Numbered from the stretch's first letter, positions 53,009 through 61,636 are shown. The stretch is 64,000 bases of DNA from Niastella sp966212235 (GCA_966212235.1 CBIHPP010000012.1:124001-188000); one strand, 5' to 3'. Numbers and translations are program-made. Notes: generated by a model not told the origin, from the sequence alone.

Positions 53009-53072
53009 TACACGGTTTTGGTCAAAATCTACACGGTTATCGGTTAAATCTGCATGTTTATTAAAAATGTGT
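53009..53072 (+). promoter_or_regulatory. 3 x 21-bp direct-repeat element (element C)
   Basis: Units start at 53009 (TACACGGTTTTGGTCAAAAT), 53030 (TACACGGTTATCGG) and 53051 (TGCATGTTTATT), 21 bp apart. It stands upstream of an orphan tip fragment and lipoprotein gene. Confidence 0.6.
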
Positions 53073-53164
53073 AATAGCCAGTTTTTTATTCAAACTTCTT
53101 TCCTACATTTAAAGTATAAACGTAACCATTAACCTATAACCTAACCCTCATAAGTAATTAATGA

Positions 53165-53368
53165 ACTACTTATTTACACTTTGGGACAGATATAGATTTA
53201 GTATCTATTATTTTCTTGCCTAAGCCAAAGGATACTTACAGGCCTTCCTCGAAAAGACATTTAGCACCGATAGAAAGAGACCGGCCAGCCAAACCGAACG
53301 GTGAGGGAAGCAATATTGATTTTAATACAGATAAACATGGTTTTGAGTTTATTAAAAGCCTCCGCTAA
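53165..53368 (+). pseudogene. Orphan toxin-tip fragment before lipoprotein gene
   Basis: A start-less frame of 67 codons ending in TAA four bases before the lipoprotein ATG. Its last 45 residues have a tip-like composition (RHLAPIERDRPAKPNGEGSN, then IDFNTDKHGFEFIKSLR). No Rhs core is attached. The likely reading is the C-terminal end of a polymorphic toxin whose body was deleted. Confidence 0.45.
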
Positions 53369-53372
53369 TTTT

Positions 53373-53999
53373 ATGAGAAAAAGGAATATTATAATACTTC
53401 TTTGTGTAATGGCTTTGGCCTCCTGTAAGGACCAGGTTAAATCTAATCAGCAAGGAAACAATAAGATCAGGAAATCGATTTCAAAGGATATTCGTACTGA
53501 TACCTCCAACACATGGAATAGCTTTCACAATGTGCGTCAGTTGAGCAGACAACTCAAATTGGAACCTGTTGAAGAAGGATTTGATTCTTTACAAATCAGG
53601 ATTTGGTTCGATTATTCATTGGCTAAGAAAAAGCACTTAATTATCATTGAACGACAAAATAACGAATGGAAGGGCAGGCTCTACCAAATGAATGTCGGCT
53701 ATGTGGATTCGCTCAATTATAATTTAGTTGAACACTACAATGAAAAAAATATTGAACCGGCATCTGGGTGGCAGCAATTTATTAGTGACCTATATCAGTT
53801 TAAGGTTCAAGAGCTTTCAGATACAAGTAAGAGTGGAACAGATGGGACAACTTACTGTGTTGAGATTTTAACTGCTGATAATTATACTTATTATAGCTTT
53901 TGGGAGCCGGATTATACCAAAGGCCGTAACAGTCAATCAGCAGATATGGTGAATATTATTAAACTTTTGGAACGTGAGTTTAAATATTCATTTGGATAA
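53373..53999 (+). CDS. Lipoprotein, candidate orphan immunity protein
   Basis: I choose ATG 53373 (MRKRNIIILLCVMALASCKD), a lipoprotein signal with lipobox LASC and Cys at 18, over the longer frame from 53301. 208 residues. The body is soluble (SLQIRIWFDYSLAKKKHLII, YQFKVQELSDTSKSGTDGTT) and ends DMVNIIKLLEREFKYSFG. No named family. It begins four bases after the stop of a tip-like fragment, the same layout as toxin/immunity pairs in the Rhs modules. Confidence 0.6.
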   Translation: MRKRNIIILLCVMALASCKDQVKSNQQGNNKIRKSISKDIRTDTSNTWNSFHNVRQLSRQLKLEPVEEGFDSLQIRIWFDYSLAKKKHLIIIERQNNEWKGRLYQMNVGYVDSLNYNLVEHYNEKNIEPASGWQQFISDLYQFKVQELSDTSKSGTDGTTYCVEILTADNYTYYSFWEPDYTKGRNSQSADMVNIIKLLEREFKYSFG

Positions 54000-54028
54000 A
54001 AAGGTCGGCTTTCCCATCTGCATCAGGC

Positions 54029-54796
54029 ATGTATAGATGTAGGGTGCAAGTAAAAATGAAGTATCACCAATTACAGAGAATTAGGTATCCGGCTAAGTAT
54101 AACAAAGATATAATTGCCCCTGACAAAGCTTATGATGATAAAGAAGAAGCGAGAGTTGTTAAAGGACGTGAGCAAAAGGTAGCTTTAGCACTTGGAGAAA
54201 TAAAGAAAGGACAAGTGACGCGAAAACACCATACAGGGTTTAATGTAACTACTCCAGGGCCAACAAGTAATAAGTATAAGAAAATGACAAAAAAAGAAGA
54301 GCAACAAGTAGTTGATGATATAAAGAAAATGCTTGAAGAAACGAGAAAATGGAAAAAAAGCAATAAAATGAAAATTAAAACCATGAAATTATTTAGTATA
54401 CTGCCTTTATTTATGATTTCATTTTCATTGTGTTCTCATGCTCAGGACAAGCACGATGATTACATTCTCGCTTTGAGTGTTGATTTTAACATGTTAACAC
54501 AAATGCGAATTACTTGCGATAATTTCGCAACTGCGTTTAAATCAACTCTTCAAATAAATGAAATTAGAAACAGTGATTCTCTAAAGATGTTTTCGTCGTT
54601 TTTTCAAAAAATTAAATATGTAAAGAAAAATCGGGAAATAGATGTTCGGTGTAAGATCTTATATGAGTCAAATAATGTGGACAAGATAATTGTTTGTTAC
54701 AATGGGCAATTGATATCAATAAATGGAAGGCTAATTAAAAAGAATAAAAAGTTTGGCGAATTTATTAATTCATTGGTTCATCGAACTCTTAGGTAG
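54029..54796 (+). CDS. In-frame fusion of a tip-like fragment and a secreted immunity-like protein
   Basis: One open frame of 255 codons that appears to be two genes. Residues 1-113 are basic and tip-like (PDKAYDDKEEARVVKGREQK, HHTGFNVTTPGPTSNKYKKM). From about 54368/54383 a new protein starts with a signal peptide (MKLFSILPLFMISFSLCSHA) and runs 138 residues. One base fewer in the A7 run at 54353-54359 would give a stop at 54369-54371 overlapping the ATG at 54368, the classical ATGA coupling. The fusion may thus be a recent frameshift or a read error. Separate start of the second gene is likely either way. Functions unknown. Confidence 0.5.
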   Translation: MYRCRVQVKMKYHQLQRIRYPAKYNKDIIAPDKAYDDKEEARVVKGREQKVALALGEIKKGQVTRKHHTGFNVTTPGPTSNKYKKMTKKEEQQVVDDIKKMLEETRKWKKSNKMKIKTMKLFSILPLFMISFSLCSHAQDKHDDYILALSVDFNMLTQMRITCDNFATAFKSTLQINEIRNSDSLKMFSSFFQKIKYVKKNREIDVRCKILYESNNVDKIIVCYNGQLISINGRLIKKNKKFGEFINSLVHRTLR

Positions 54797-54816
54797 TCGC
54801 TAATCTTTATTCGTGA

Positions 54817-54872
54817 AAAGGCATAAATAAAACGCGGAACGCAAATTGTATTTTGTGTTCCGCGTTTTGCGT
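54817..54872 (+). terminator. Hairpin element with AACGC/GCGTT words, copy 2
   Basis: AAAACGCGGAACGCAAAT and TTTTGTGTTCCGCGTTTTGC form a strong imperfect stem. Together with copy 1 at 52914 it brackets the orphan cassette genes. Confidence 0.65.
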
Positions 54873-54950
54873 TTAGTTTTTTATTGTATTTGTTTTCGGC
54901 TTTGTGCTTTTGGCTGTATTTGCGTGCAGCGTGTAGCTTGCAGCGTGCGG

Positions 54951-56399
54951 CTATTTAACCATACTACTCAAATAAACCTCCAAATTACTATACCCTTCCG
55001 CATTCAACGCATTGCCATCCTTCGCGTCTTTGGGATTTAAGTTGTTGCTGATCTCCCATTCATCCGGCATACCATCTCCATCAGTATCTTTTAATGGAGT
55101 GCCTGCTTTATAAGTTGCCCAGCCACCGACTGCGGTTGGACTATCAATAATACCTGCCTTGCCAAACGAACCGGTTCCGGATGCTATCTTATGTTGTGTT
55201 TCATATACTATGCGTGTATCCGTTGAATCTCTTTTGGGCAGCGTAGCGCCGGCGCCGGCCAGTACTGAATTATAAGCATCTTTCGCAGTTTGTGCTTTCA
55301 CTATTCTCATCGCAATAAAAGGCGTGTCTGATTTAGCCTGACTGCGTTTGGCTTCGGGAAGTTCGGCGAGATCAACACCACTCCAGTTGTCTTTGGTTAA
55401 ATCCCTGTTACCTGCCATGTAATTTCCTGCTACAAACCATTGTCCAACGCTGCTGTCCGGATTTTTTGCAAACAAAGCATGCAGGAATTTTAAAGTGTCT
55501 GCCGTAGCGGGGCCCGGTTGATAATAATTGTGGACTAGGTTTACCTTCGAAACACCACCGGGGATCTTTACATCGCCTCCATAACAGGCATTGGCGCTGC
55601 CCCAGTTGTAAATAACATTATTGCGATAATCAACCAATGCCATGGTATCATGGGCCCTGGAGCCGCTAAAACGTACTACGCGGTTGTTTAAATGCGCAAA
55701 CAGGTTATGGTGAAAAGAAGCATTTTGTCCGCCCCATACGCCGCCGTATGACCGGTGTCCTTTATGATGGTTTGCCTCATACAGTCCTTCACTCACAATA
55801 CACCATTGAATGGTGATGTTCTTTACATCATAGGCTGCTACCACTTCTTCATTCGCCCAGCTAAATGAACAATGATCTATAATAATGTCATGACAGTTCT
55901 CTATGTCTAACCCGTATACGCCTGTACGCAAAGTGCTGCCGGGCCGCGACCTGATGTAGCGGATAATAATATTTCCTTTATTGCCGCCTTTGTCTGCGCC
56001 ATTGATAATAAAGGAGTGTCCTTTTAAACAAATGCCATCACCAGGTGCTGTTTGTCCGGCAATGGTAACATTTGATCTTTTTAAAAGTAATGGAGTGGTC
56101 AATTCAATTATGCCCGATACCTGGAACACAACGGTGAGCGGTTCATCGGGCCACGCAGCTAATGCCTGCCGTAAACTGCCCGGGCCATCATTTTGCAGGT
56201 TGGTGACAATGGCCACTTTGCCGCCGCGGCCGCCGGTTGCGTATTTGCCATATCCCTCAGCGCCGGGAAAGGCGATCAACTGGGCTTTTGTATCTTTAAA
56301 AGCAGAAACAATAAGAAGTATAAGTAAGATTACAACTTTCATGCTAAGGGACAGGAAGCAATTTTTCATGACGACTTTATTTGAAACGGGGTTTCGCAT
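54951..56399 (-). CDS. Secreted pectate lyase-like polysaccharide lyase (PL1 type)
   Basis: Up to 482 residues; internal starts at residues 11 or 20 (MKVVILLILLIVSAF) give a cleaner signal peptide. The body opens with FPGAEGYGKYATGGRGGKVA, the usual start of Bacteroidota pectate lyases. A right-handed beta-helix follows (NVTIAGQTAPGDGICLKGHS, IIRYIRSRPG, DIIIDHCSFSWANEE). The catalytic Arg is probably in NNRVVRFSGSRAH. The C-terminus DTDGDGMPDEWEISNNLNP is a calcium-binding, thrombospondin-3-like end found on many secreted lyases. It cuts polygalacturonan or a related pectin by beta-elimination. Divergent from the next gene. Confidence 0.88.
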   Translation of the reverse strand: MRNPVSNKVVMKNCFLSLSMKVVILLILLIVSAFKDTKAQLIAFPGAEGYGKYATGGRGGKVAIVTNLQNDGPGSLRQALAAWPDEPLTVVFQVSGIIELTTPLLLKRSNVTIAGQTAPGDGICLKGHSFIINGADKGGNKGNIIIRYIRSRPGSTLRTGVYGLDIENCHDIIIDHCSFSWANEEVVAAYDVKNITIQWCIVSEGLYEANHHKGHRSYGGVWGGQNASFHHNLFAHLNNRVVRFSGSRAHDTMALVDYRNNVIYNWGSANACYGGDVKIPGGVSKVNLVHNYYQPGPATADTLKFLHALFAKNPDSSVGQWFVAGNYMAGNRDLTKDNWSGVDLAELPEAKRSQAKSDTPFIAMRIVKAQTAKDAYNSVLAGAGATLPKRDSTDTRIVYETQHKIASGTGSFGKAGIIDSPTAVGGWATYKAGTPLKDTDGDGMPDEWEISNNLNPKDAKDGNALNAEGYSNLEVYLSSMVK

Positions 56400-56478
56400 G
56401 TTAAAATTAGTAAAACAGGATGTATTTAACTATTAGACTTCCATTAGACGTTTTTAAAACCTTATGCGTTGTACGAAA

Positions 56479-56502
56479 TTGTTATTTACGCTTATATCTT
56501 TG
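56479..56502 (+). promoter_or_regulatory. Bacteroidota-type promoter upstream of 56579 gene
   Basis: TATCTTTG at 56495-56502 matches the TAnnTTTG -7 consensus exactly. A TTG at 56469-56471 lies 23 bp upstream as a possible -33 box. The gene starts 77 bp downstream. Confidence 0.55.
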
Positions 56503-56578
56503 CAAAAATTGTTGCAATATGCCACGTTTTTAATGCATTGCACATCTTAGGTAGCAGCAAACGACTAAAATAATTATA

Positions 56579-57682
56579 TTGAAGAAGAGTATAGCCTTTA
56601 TTTTTTGGCAGGTATGTGTACTGGCTGCATGGGCGCAAACGGGCAATAAAACAGTGCCGGATTCGGTGATGCAAGCTATTTATGAACAGGTAAAAACACC
56701 TTATAAATATGGGTTGGTAGTGGTGCCTGCCGACAATGGTAAAAAGCTGGATTGTCCAACCGTCTTCCGTAAAGGAAGCGTCTGGTACATGACCTACGTG
56801 ATCTTTGATGGCCGCGGGTATGAAACCTGGTTGGCGCAAAGCGCCGACCTGTTGCACTGGTCAACAAAGGGGCGGTTGATGTCTTTTTCAAAGGATACTA
56901 CCTTATGGGATGTCAATCAAAGAGCAGGTTATATAGCCTTACAGGACATGCAATGGGGCGGCAGCTATCAATGGCAGCCTTATAATAAAAAATACTGGAT
57001 GTCGTATTTCGGTGGCAACGCAACGGGTTATGAAGCCGGATTATTATCGATCGGCATGGCGTATTCTACAAAAGATCCTTCAAAACCCCACGAATTTCAA
57101 CGCCTGTCGCAACCTATATTATCATCCAAAGACGCCGATGTAAGGTGGTGGGAAAATAAAAAGCAATTCAAAAGCTCGGTGATCTGGGATAAAAAGAAGA
57201 TCACCGGTTATCCGTTTGTCATGTATTATAATGCCAATGGCGATACGGCTATTGATAATAAGAAAACCCGTTGGTTCGAACGCATTGGCATGGCGGTTTC
57301 CAACGACATGATCCATTGGAAACGGTTCCAAACCGAACCCGTCATGCACCATCCTGCTGGGATCACCGGCGATGCGGTTATTCAACAGATCGATAACCTG
57401 TATGTCATGTTCTATTTTGGCGCTTTCTGGGAAGATCGCAAAGGCGCGTTTAACCGGTTTGCGGTTTCGTATGACCTCGTACACTGGACCGACTGGAAGG
57501 GCGATAACCTGATTGAATCTTCGGTTCCTTATGATGAGCGATTTGCCCATAAATCATTTGTGGTAAAGCATAACGGCGTTGTATATCATTTCTACTGCGG
57601 CGTAAATAAAAAAGATCAAAGAGGCATTGCGGTGGCCACTTCGAAAGATCTGGGGCAGAGTGCCGTGCAATTTGTTGAATAA
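56579..57682 (+). CDS. Secreted five-bladed beta-propeller glycosidase (GH43/GH32/GH117-like)
   Basis: A 367-residue protein beginning at TTG; no ATG lies in frame upstream before a stop, and the signal peptide MKKSIAFIFWQVCVLAAWAQ starts exactly there. The propeller blades show the sequence DCPTVFRKGSVWYMTYVIFD, then ETWLAQSADLLHWSTKGRLM, GMAVSNDMIHWKRFQTEPV and AVSYDLVHWTDWKGDNLI, the S-D-L-x-H-W repeats typical of this clan. Asp and Glu catalytic residues cannot be assigned with confidence. It probably removes a side-chain sugar in the pectin pathway and is followed by a GH2 gene. Confidence 0.75.
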   Translation: MKKSIAFIFWQVCVLAAWAQTGNKTVPDSVMQAIYEQVKTPYKYGLVVVPADNGKKLDCPTVFRKGSVWYMTYVIFDGRGYETWLAQSADLLHWSTKGRLMSFSKDTTLWDVNQRAGYIALQDMQWGGSYQWQPYNKKYWMSYFGGNATGYEAGLLSIGMAYSTKDPSKPHEFQRLSQPILSSKDADVRWWENKKQFKSSVIWDKKKITGYPFVMYYNANGDTAIDNKKTRWFERIGMAVSNDMIHWKRFQTEPVMHHPAGITGDAVIQQIDNLYVMFYFGAFWEDRKGAFNRFAVSYDLVHWTDWKGDNLIESSVPYDERFAHKSFVVKHNGVVYHFYCGVNKKDQRGIAVATSKDLGQSAVQFVE

Positions 57683-57722
57683 AATGTAAGAAGTAAGAAG
57701 TATTTCATCCGCCGAGTGGGCT

Positions 57723-57764
57723 GTTTGCGGTTTCACGTTTCACGTTTGCCGTTTCACGTTTTAA
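57723..57764 (+). repeat. Heptanucleotide array (GTTTNNN)6
   Basis: Units GTTTGCG, GTTTCAC, GTTTCAC, GTTTGCC, GTTTCAC, GTTTTAA in perfect 7-bp phase, ending 10 bp before the GH2 start at 57775. Confidence 0.85.
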
Positions 57765-57774
57765 GAAGACCAGA

Positions 57775-60192
57775 ATGAAAAAGTTTGTCTTTATATTATT
57801 GGTATCGTTGAGTGGAAGTTTAGTACAGGCGCAATCCCGCACCATCATCGATTTCAACAGCAACTGGAAATTCTATTTAGGCGATACGGCTGCTGCCTCA
57901 GCACCAGACTACAACGACAACAAGTGGAGATCACTCAGCCTGCCGCACGACTGGAGCATTGAAGGCGAGTTCAGTGACAAACATCCGGGTACACCCAACC
58001 AGGCAGCCCTGCCAACCGGCATTGGCTGGTATCGTAAAACATTTACGCTCCCTGCAACCGCAAAAGATAAGAATGTATTTATTGAATTTGATGGCGTTTA
58101 CCGCAATAGCGAAGTGTGGGTGAATGGTCATTCTCTGGGCAAACGGCCCAATGGCTACATTTCTTTCAGGTATGATATAACGCCATATTGTAACCCCGGA
58201 ACTACCGAACAGGTGATCGCCGTAAAAGTAGATAATTCAGCCCAGCCCAATTCGCGTTGGTATACCGGCTCTGGTATTTATCGCAATGTACGGCTGGTGC
58301 TTGCTAATAAAATTGCCATCGATCAGTGGGGCACTTTTATTACCACGCCAACGATCAACAAAAACGTTGCCATCATTAACATACAAGCTACCATAAACAA
58401 CGGCACCGGTAAAGAAGGCTGGGGGAGTTTATATACCGATGTATATGATGCCTCGGGAAAATTGGTAAGCAAAGGCAACGCAATCTTGTCTGGAGTACCC
58501 GGGTGGCCGGCCGGACAATCTACCTATACTTATTCTGCTGCTATTAACGCGCCAAAGCTTTGGTCAATTGAAACACCTTATATATATAAGGCCATAACAA
58601 GAGTGGTAGTAAATGGAAATATCGTAGATGAATACGTTACGCCCTTCGGCATCCGCTCTTTTGATTTTGATGTGCAGAAAGGGTTTTCACTAAATGGAAA
58701 ACCAACAAAGATCTTAGGCGTGTGTATGCACCACGACCTGGGCGCGCTGGGTGCTGCGGTGAACGTGCGGGCCATGGAAAGACAATTGCAAATATTGAAG
58801 GCAATGGGCTGTAATGCAATCCGTACAGCGCATAATCCGCCTGCGCCGGAGTTTCTGGACCTTTGCGATAAAATGGGCTTTATTGTTATGGACGAAGCCT
58901 TTGATATGTGGCGAAAGAAAAAGAACAAGTTCGATTACAACATTGATTTTGAACAATGGCATAAACAGGACCTGGAAGACCAGGTTAAAAGAGACCGCAA
59001 TCATCCTTCGGTATTCATCTGGAGCATTGGTAATGAGATCCGCGAACAATTCGATAGTACGGGTATACCATTAGCCAGGGAACTGGCAGGCATTGTAAAA
59101 CAACTCGATACAACAAGGCCGGTAACCGCTGCCCTCACCGAGACCGATACCACGAAGAATTTTATTTACAAGGCCAATGCGTTGGACCTGTTTGGGCTGA
59201 ATTATAATCAGCAATTGTATGGGGAAGTGCCGAAACGATATCCGGGTAAAAAATTCATTGCCACCGAAACCATGTCGGCCCTGGCCAGCCGCGGGCATTA
59301 TGATATGCCCTCAGACAGCATTCGTTTCTGGCCGTTGAAAGGGCAAAAATTTGTTGAGAAAGGCAACCCGGATTATACCGTTTCCGCATATGATCATGTA
59401 GCGGCGTATTGGGGTTCAACGCATGAACAAACCTGGAAGATCGTAAAGCAGCATGAATTTATTGCAGGCTTGTTTGTTTGGTCGGGCTTCGATTTCCTGG
59501 GCGAACCGGTACCGTATCCCTGGCCGGCACGAAGTTCTTATTACGGCATTGTTGATCTGGCTGGTTTCCCGAAGGATGCATATTATATGTATCAAAGCGA
59601 ATGGACCAATAAAACCGTACTGCATGTCTTCCCGCATTGGAACTGGCAGCCTAATAAAGAAGTTGATGTTTGGGCTTATTATAATAATGCCGATGAAGTA
59701 GAGTTGTATTTAAATAACCGGTCGCTGGGCGTACGTAAAAAACAACCGCTTGATCTTCATGTACAATGGCGGGTAAAGTATGAGCCCGGAACATTGAAGG
59801 CCGTTTCGCGTAAAAATGGCAAAATAATTAGCACAAAAACCATCCATACGGCCGGTGTGCCAGACCACCTGGAATTAGTCACGGATAGAAAAATCCTCCA
59901 TGCCAACGAAAAAGACCTCTCTTTTATTGTGGTAAGAATTGTAGATAAAAACGGCAATCTGGTCCCCGATGCAGACAATAAAATAACCGTTGAAATTGCC
60001 GGCGAAGGTGTTTTAGCCGGCCTGGATAATGGCTATCCCGCCAGCCTGGAATCATTTAAAGGGCCGTCCCATAAGGCTTACAACGGACTGTGTTTAGCAA
60101 TCGTACAATCCGGAAAAAAAGCCGGCCCCATTCGAGTCACTTTACAATCCCCCGGATTACCGGCCGCTTCTGTCCTCCTTCAAAGTCGCTAA
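57775..60192 (+). CDS. GH2-family beta-galactosidase-like enzyme
   Basis: An 805-residue secreted enzyme with signal peptide ending VQAQ. The jelly roll (WRSLSLPHDWSIEGEF, GIGWYRKTFTLP, VWVNGHSLGKRPNGYISFRY), an Ig-like domain and a TIM barrel follow (LGVCMHHDLGALGAAVNVRA, NAIRTAHNPPAPEFLDLCDK). Acid/base Glu421 (IWSIGNEI) and nucleophile Glu498 (FIATETMSA) are present. C-terminal Ig-like DUF4982-type and invasin-like sections end the protein. It is the classical Bacteroidota GH2 with activity on beta-galactosides, for example galactan side chains. Confidence 0.9.
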   Translation: MKKFVFILLVSLSGSLVQAQSRTIIDFNSNWKFYLGDTAAASAPDYNDNKWRSLSLPHDWSIEGEFSDKHPGTPNQAALPTGIGWYRKTFTLPATAKDKNVFIEFDGVYRNSEVWVNGHSLGKRPNGYISFRYDITPYCNPGTTEQVIAVKVDNSAQPNSRWYTGSGIYRNVRLVLANKIAIDQWGTFITTPTINKNVAIINIQATINNGTGKEGWGSLYTDVYDASGKLVSKGNAILSGVPGWPAGQSTYTYSAAINAPKLWSIETPYIYKAITRVVVNGNIVDEYVTPFGIRSFDFDVQKGFSLNGKPTKILGVCMHHDLGALGAAVNVRAMERQLQILKAMGCNAIRTAHNPPAPEFLDLCDKMGFIVMDEAFDMWRKKKNKFDYNIDFEQWHKQDLEDQVKRDRNHPSVFIWSIGNEIREQFDSTGIPLARELAGIVKQLDTTRPVTAALTETDTTKNFIYKANALDLFGLNYNQQLYGEVPKRYPGKKFIATETMSALASRGHYDMPSDSIRFWPLKGQKFVEKGNPDYTVSAYDHVAAYWGSTHEQTWKIVKQHEFIAGLFVWSGFDFLGEPVPYPWPARSSYYGIVDLAGFPKDAYYMYQSEWTNKTVLHVFPHWNWQPNKEVDVWAYYNNADEVELYLNNRSLGVRKKQPLDLHVQWRVKYEPGTLKAVSRKNGKIISTKTIHTAGVPDHLELVTDRKILHANEKDLSFIVVRIVDKNGNLVPDADNKITVEIAGEGVLAGLDNGYPASLESFKGPSHKAYNGLCLAIVQSGKKAGPIRVTLQSPGLPAASVLLQSR

Positions 60193-60244
60193 AATGTAAA
60201 AAAAACATTTAGGGGTACTACGCAAAAAATAGTAAAATATTCCA

Positions 60245-60553
60245 TCATTTTAGTGAAACCTTACATTGTTTACAGATTATGTCACGTGTACCTTTATTAC
60301 GGTAAAATGAATAACAAGTAGAAAACAATGTATTCGTAAAAACTTGGTTAAGTGGTTCCTGAAACACATTGTATTCTGAAGGATTTTTTAAACGATTGAG
60401 CATATGAAGCGTTTTTGCTTGCCCGGTCTTCCTTATTCGCAATGTTTGATATGGCGAATTTTCCCGAAGGTTATTACGAGCGCAATATCCGGACAAACCA
60501 AAATCACTCCTCGCACAATCTACACTAATCAACAAGACAGGTCTAGTTCCCAC
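60245..60553 (-). CDS. Possible small Cys-rich protein (uncertain)
   Basis: A 102-codon frame from GTG 60553, with Cys at 13, 24, 79, 93 and 96 and an end CKQCKVSLK that could form a zinc knuckle. It has a natural composition and covers a gap with no other gene. There is no homologous family I can name and no clear promoter, so it could be chance. Confidence 0.35.
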   Translation of the reverse strand: MGTRPVLLISVDCARSDFGLSGYCARNNLRENSPYQTLRIRKTGQAKTLHMLNRLKNPSEYNVFQEPLNQVFTNTLFSTCYSFYRNKGTRDIICKQCKVSLK

Positions 60554-60732
60554 GCTATGAAGTTTACAGGTTCATAAAACCAGATGCATTGACATAACAA
60601 AACTGTTTAACCAAAACGAGACCTGTTCCTTACGTACTGCAAAACACAAAAGAGGATAATAAAAGTATTTAATTATAACATGAGATGGGCTTTCAGGCAT
60701 TGGCCGATAGTTCATCATACAATTGTTGCTAC

Positions 60733-61437
60733 ATGAAACGTACAGTTAGTTTGTCCATATTGTTAATGGCGGTAACATTATTAATGATGTTATTGTCTGT
60801 AACCCTGGTTTTTGCGCAATCATCTCCTCCCACGCAAACAACAGAAGCGTATAACGAAGTAATAAATAAAAGAGCTGCGAAGATCGTTGCAGCGTTACAT
60901 ACTACTGATACTGTCTTTAATAAAAAGGTAACGGCCATTGTTGCCGACCAGTATATACAATTGGGTCGCATACATGATGGCCGCAATGCACAGATCAAAA
61001 ATATTAAGGCAAAGACTGAATTAACTGCTGATGATAAAGCCGCCATTCAAAAACTGGAAGCGGACGCCGATCAGCAACTCGCGAAATTACACACCACCTA
61101 CCTGTCAAAACTATCCGCCCTTTGCACACCGCAACAAGTAGATGCCATAAAAGATGGAATGACATTCAATGTGTTGAACGTAACTTATACAGCATACCAG
61201 GATATGTTGCTCAATTTAACCGACGATCAGAAGAAACAGATACTGGCCTGGTTAACTGAAGCGCGTGAAAAAGCAATGGATGCAGAATCGGCTGATAAAA
61301 AGCACGCCTGGTTTGGAAAATACAAAGGCCGCATCAATAATTATTTATCCGCCGCGGGTATAGACATGAAAAAAGAAGAAGCCGGCTGGCAACAGCGGAT
61401 ACGGGAAAGGAAGGAAGCTGCAAAACAAGGTAAATAA
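60733..61437 (+). CDS. DUF3826-family secreted protein
   Basis: I start it at ATG 60733 (MKRTVSLSILLMAVTLLMML), giving 234 residues; the upstream ATG 60685 adds 16 residues without signal character. The helical body has EVINKRAAKIVAALHTTDTV, YLSKLSALCTPQQVDAIKDG, MTFNVLNVTYTAYQDMLLNL and AWFGKYKGRINNYLSAAGID, matching DUF3826. The family is often next to rhamnogalacturonan degradation genes in Bacteroidota, and the function is unknown. It precedes a SusC gene. Confidence 0.8.
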   Translation: MKRTVSLSILLMAVTLLMMLLSVTLVFAQSSPPTQTTEAYNEVINKRAAKIVAALHTTDTVFNKKVTAIVADQYIQLGRIHDGRNAQIKNIKAKTELTADDKAAIQKLEADADQQLAKLHTTYLSKLSALCTPQQVDAIKDGMTFNVLNVTYTAYQDMLLNLTDDQKKQILAWLTEAREKAMDAESADKKHAWFGKYKGRINNYLSAAGIDMKKEEAGWQQRIRERKEAAKQGK

Positions 61438-61446
61438 GTGTAAAGC

Positions 61447-61510
61447 ACTAAATGGTTTTAATTAACGTTTACTAACGGACTAAATGTTTCTAATTATCGT
61501 TTACTAACGA
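61447..61510 (+). repeat. 32-bp direct repeat with CGTTTACTAACG dyads
   Basis: ACTAAATGGTTTTAATTAAC and the bases after it at 61447-61478 are repeated at 61479-61510 with a few changes. Both copies end CGTTTACTAACG, a CGTT-N4-AACG inverted repeat. The repeat lies 127 bp before the SusC start and may be an operator. Confidence 0.65.
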
Positions 61511-61636
61511 TGTTTTATATACACTAACCCTTTAACCTTTTCACTTAAAATTGTATGACATACTCCCTAAACTTAAAATTATTTACCAGTAAAAAGATCG
61601 CTAAAAAGTTTTATCAGTCCTAAAAACTAATGCTGT

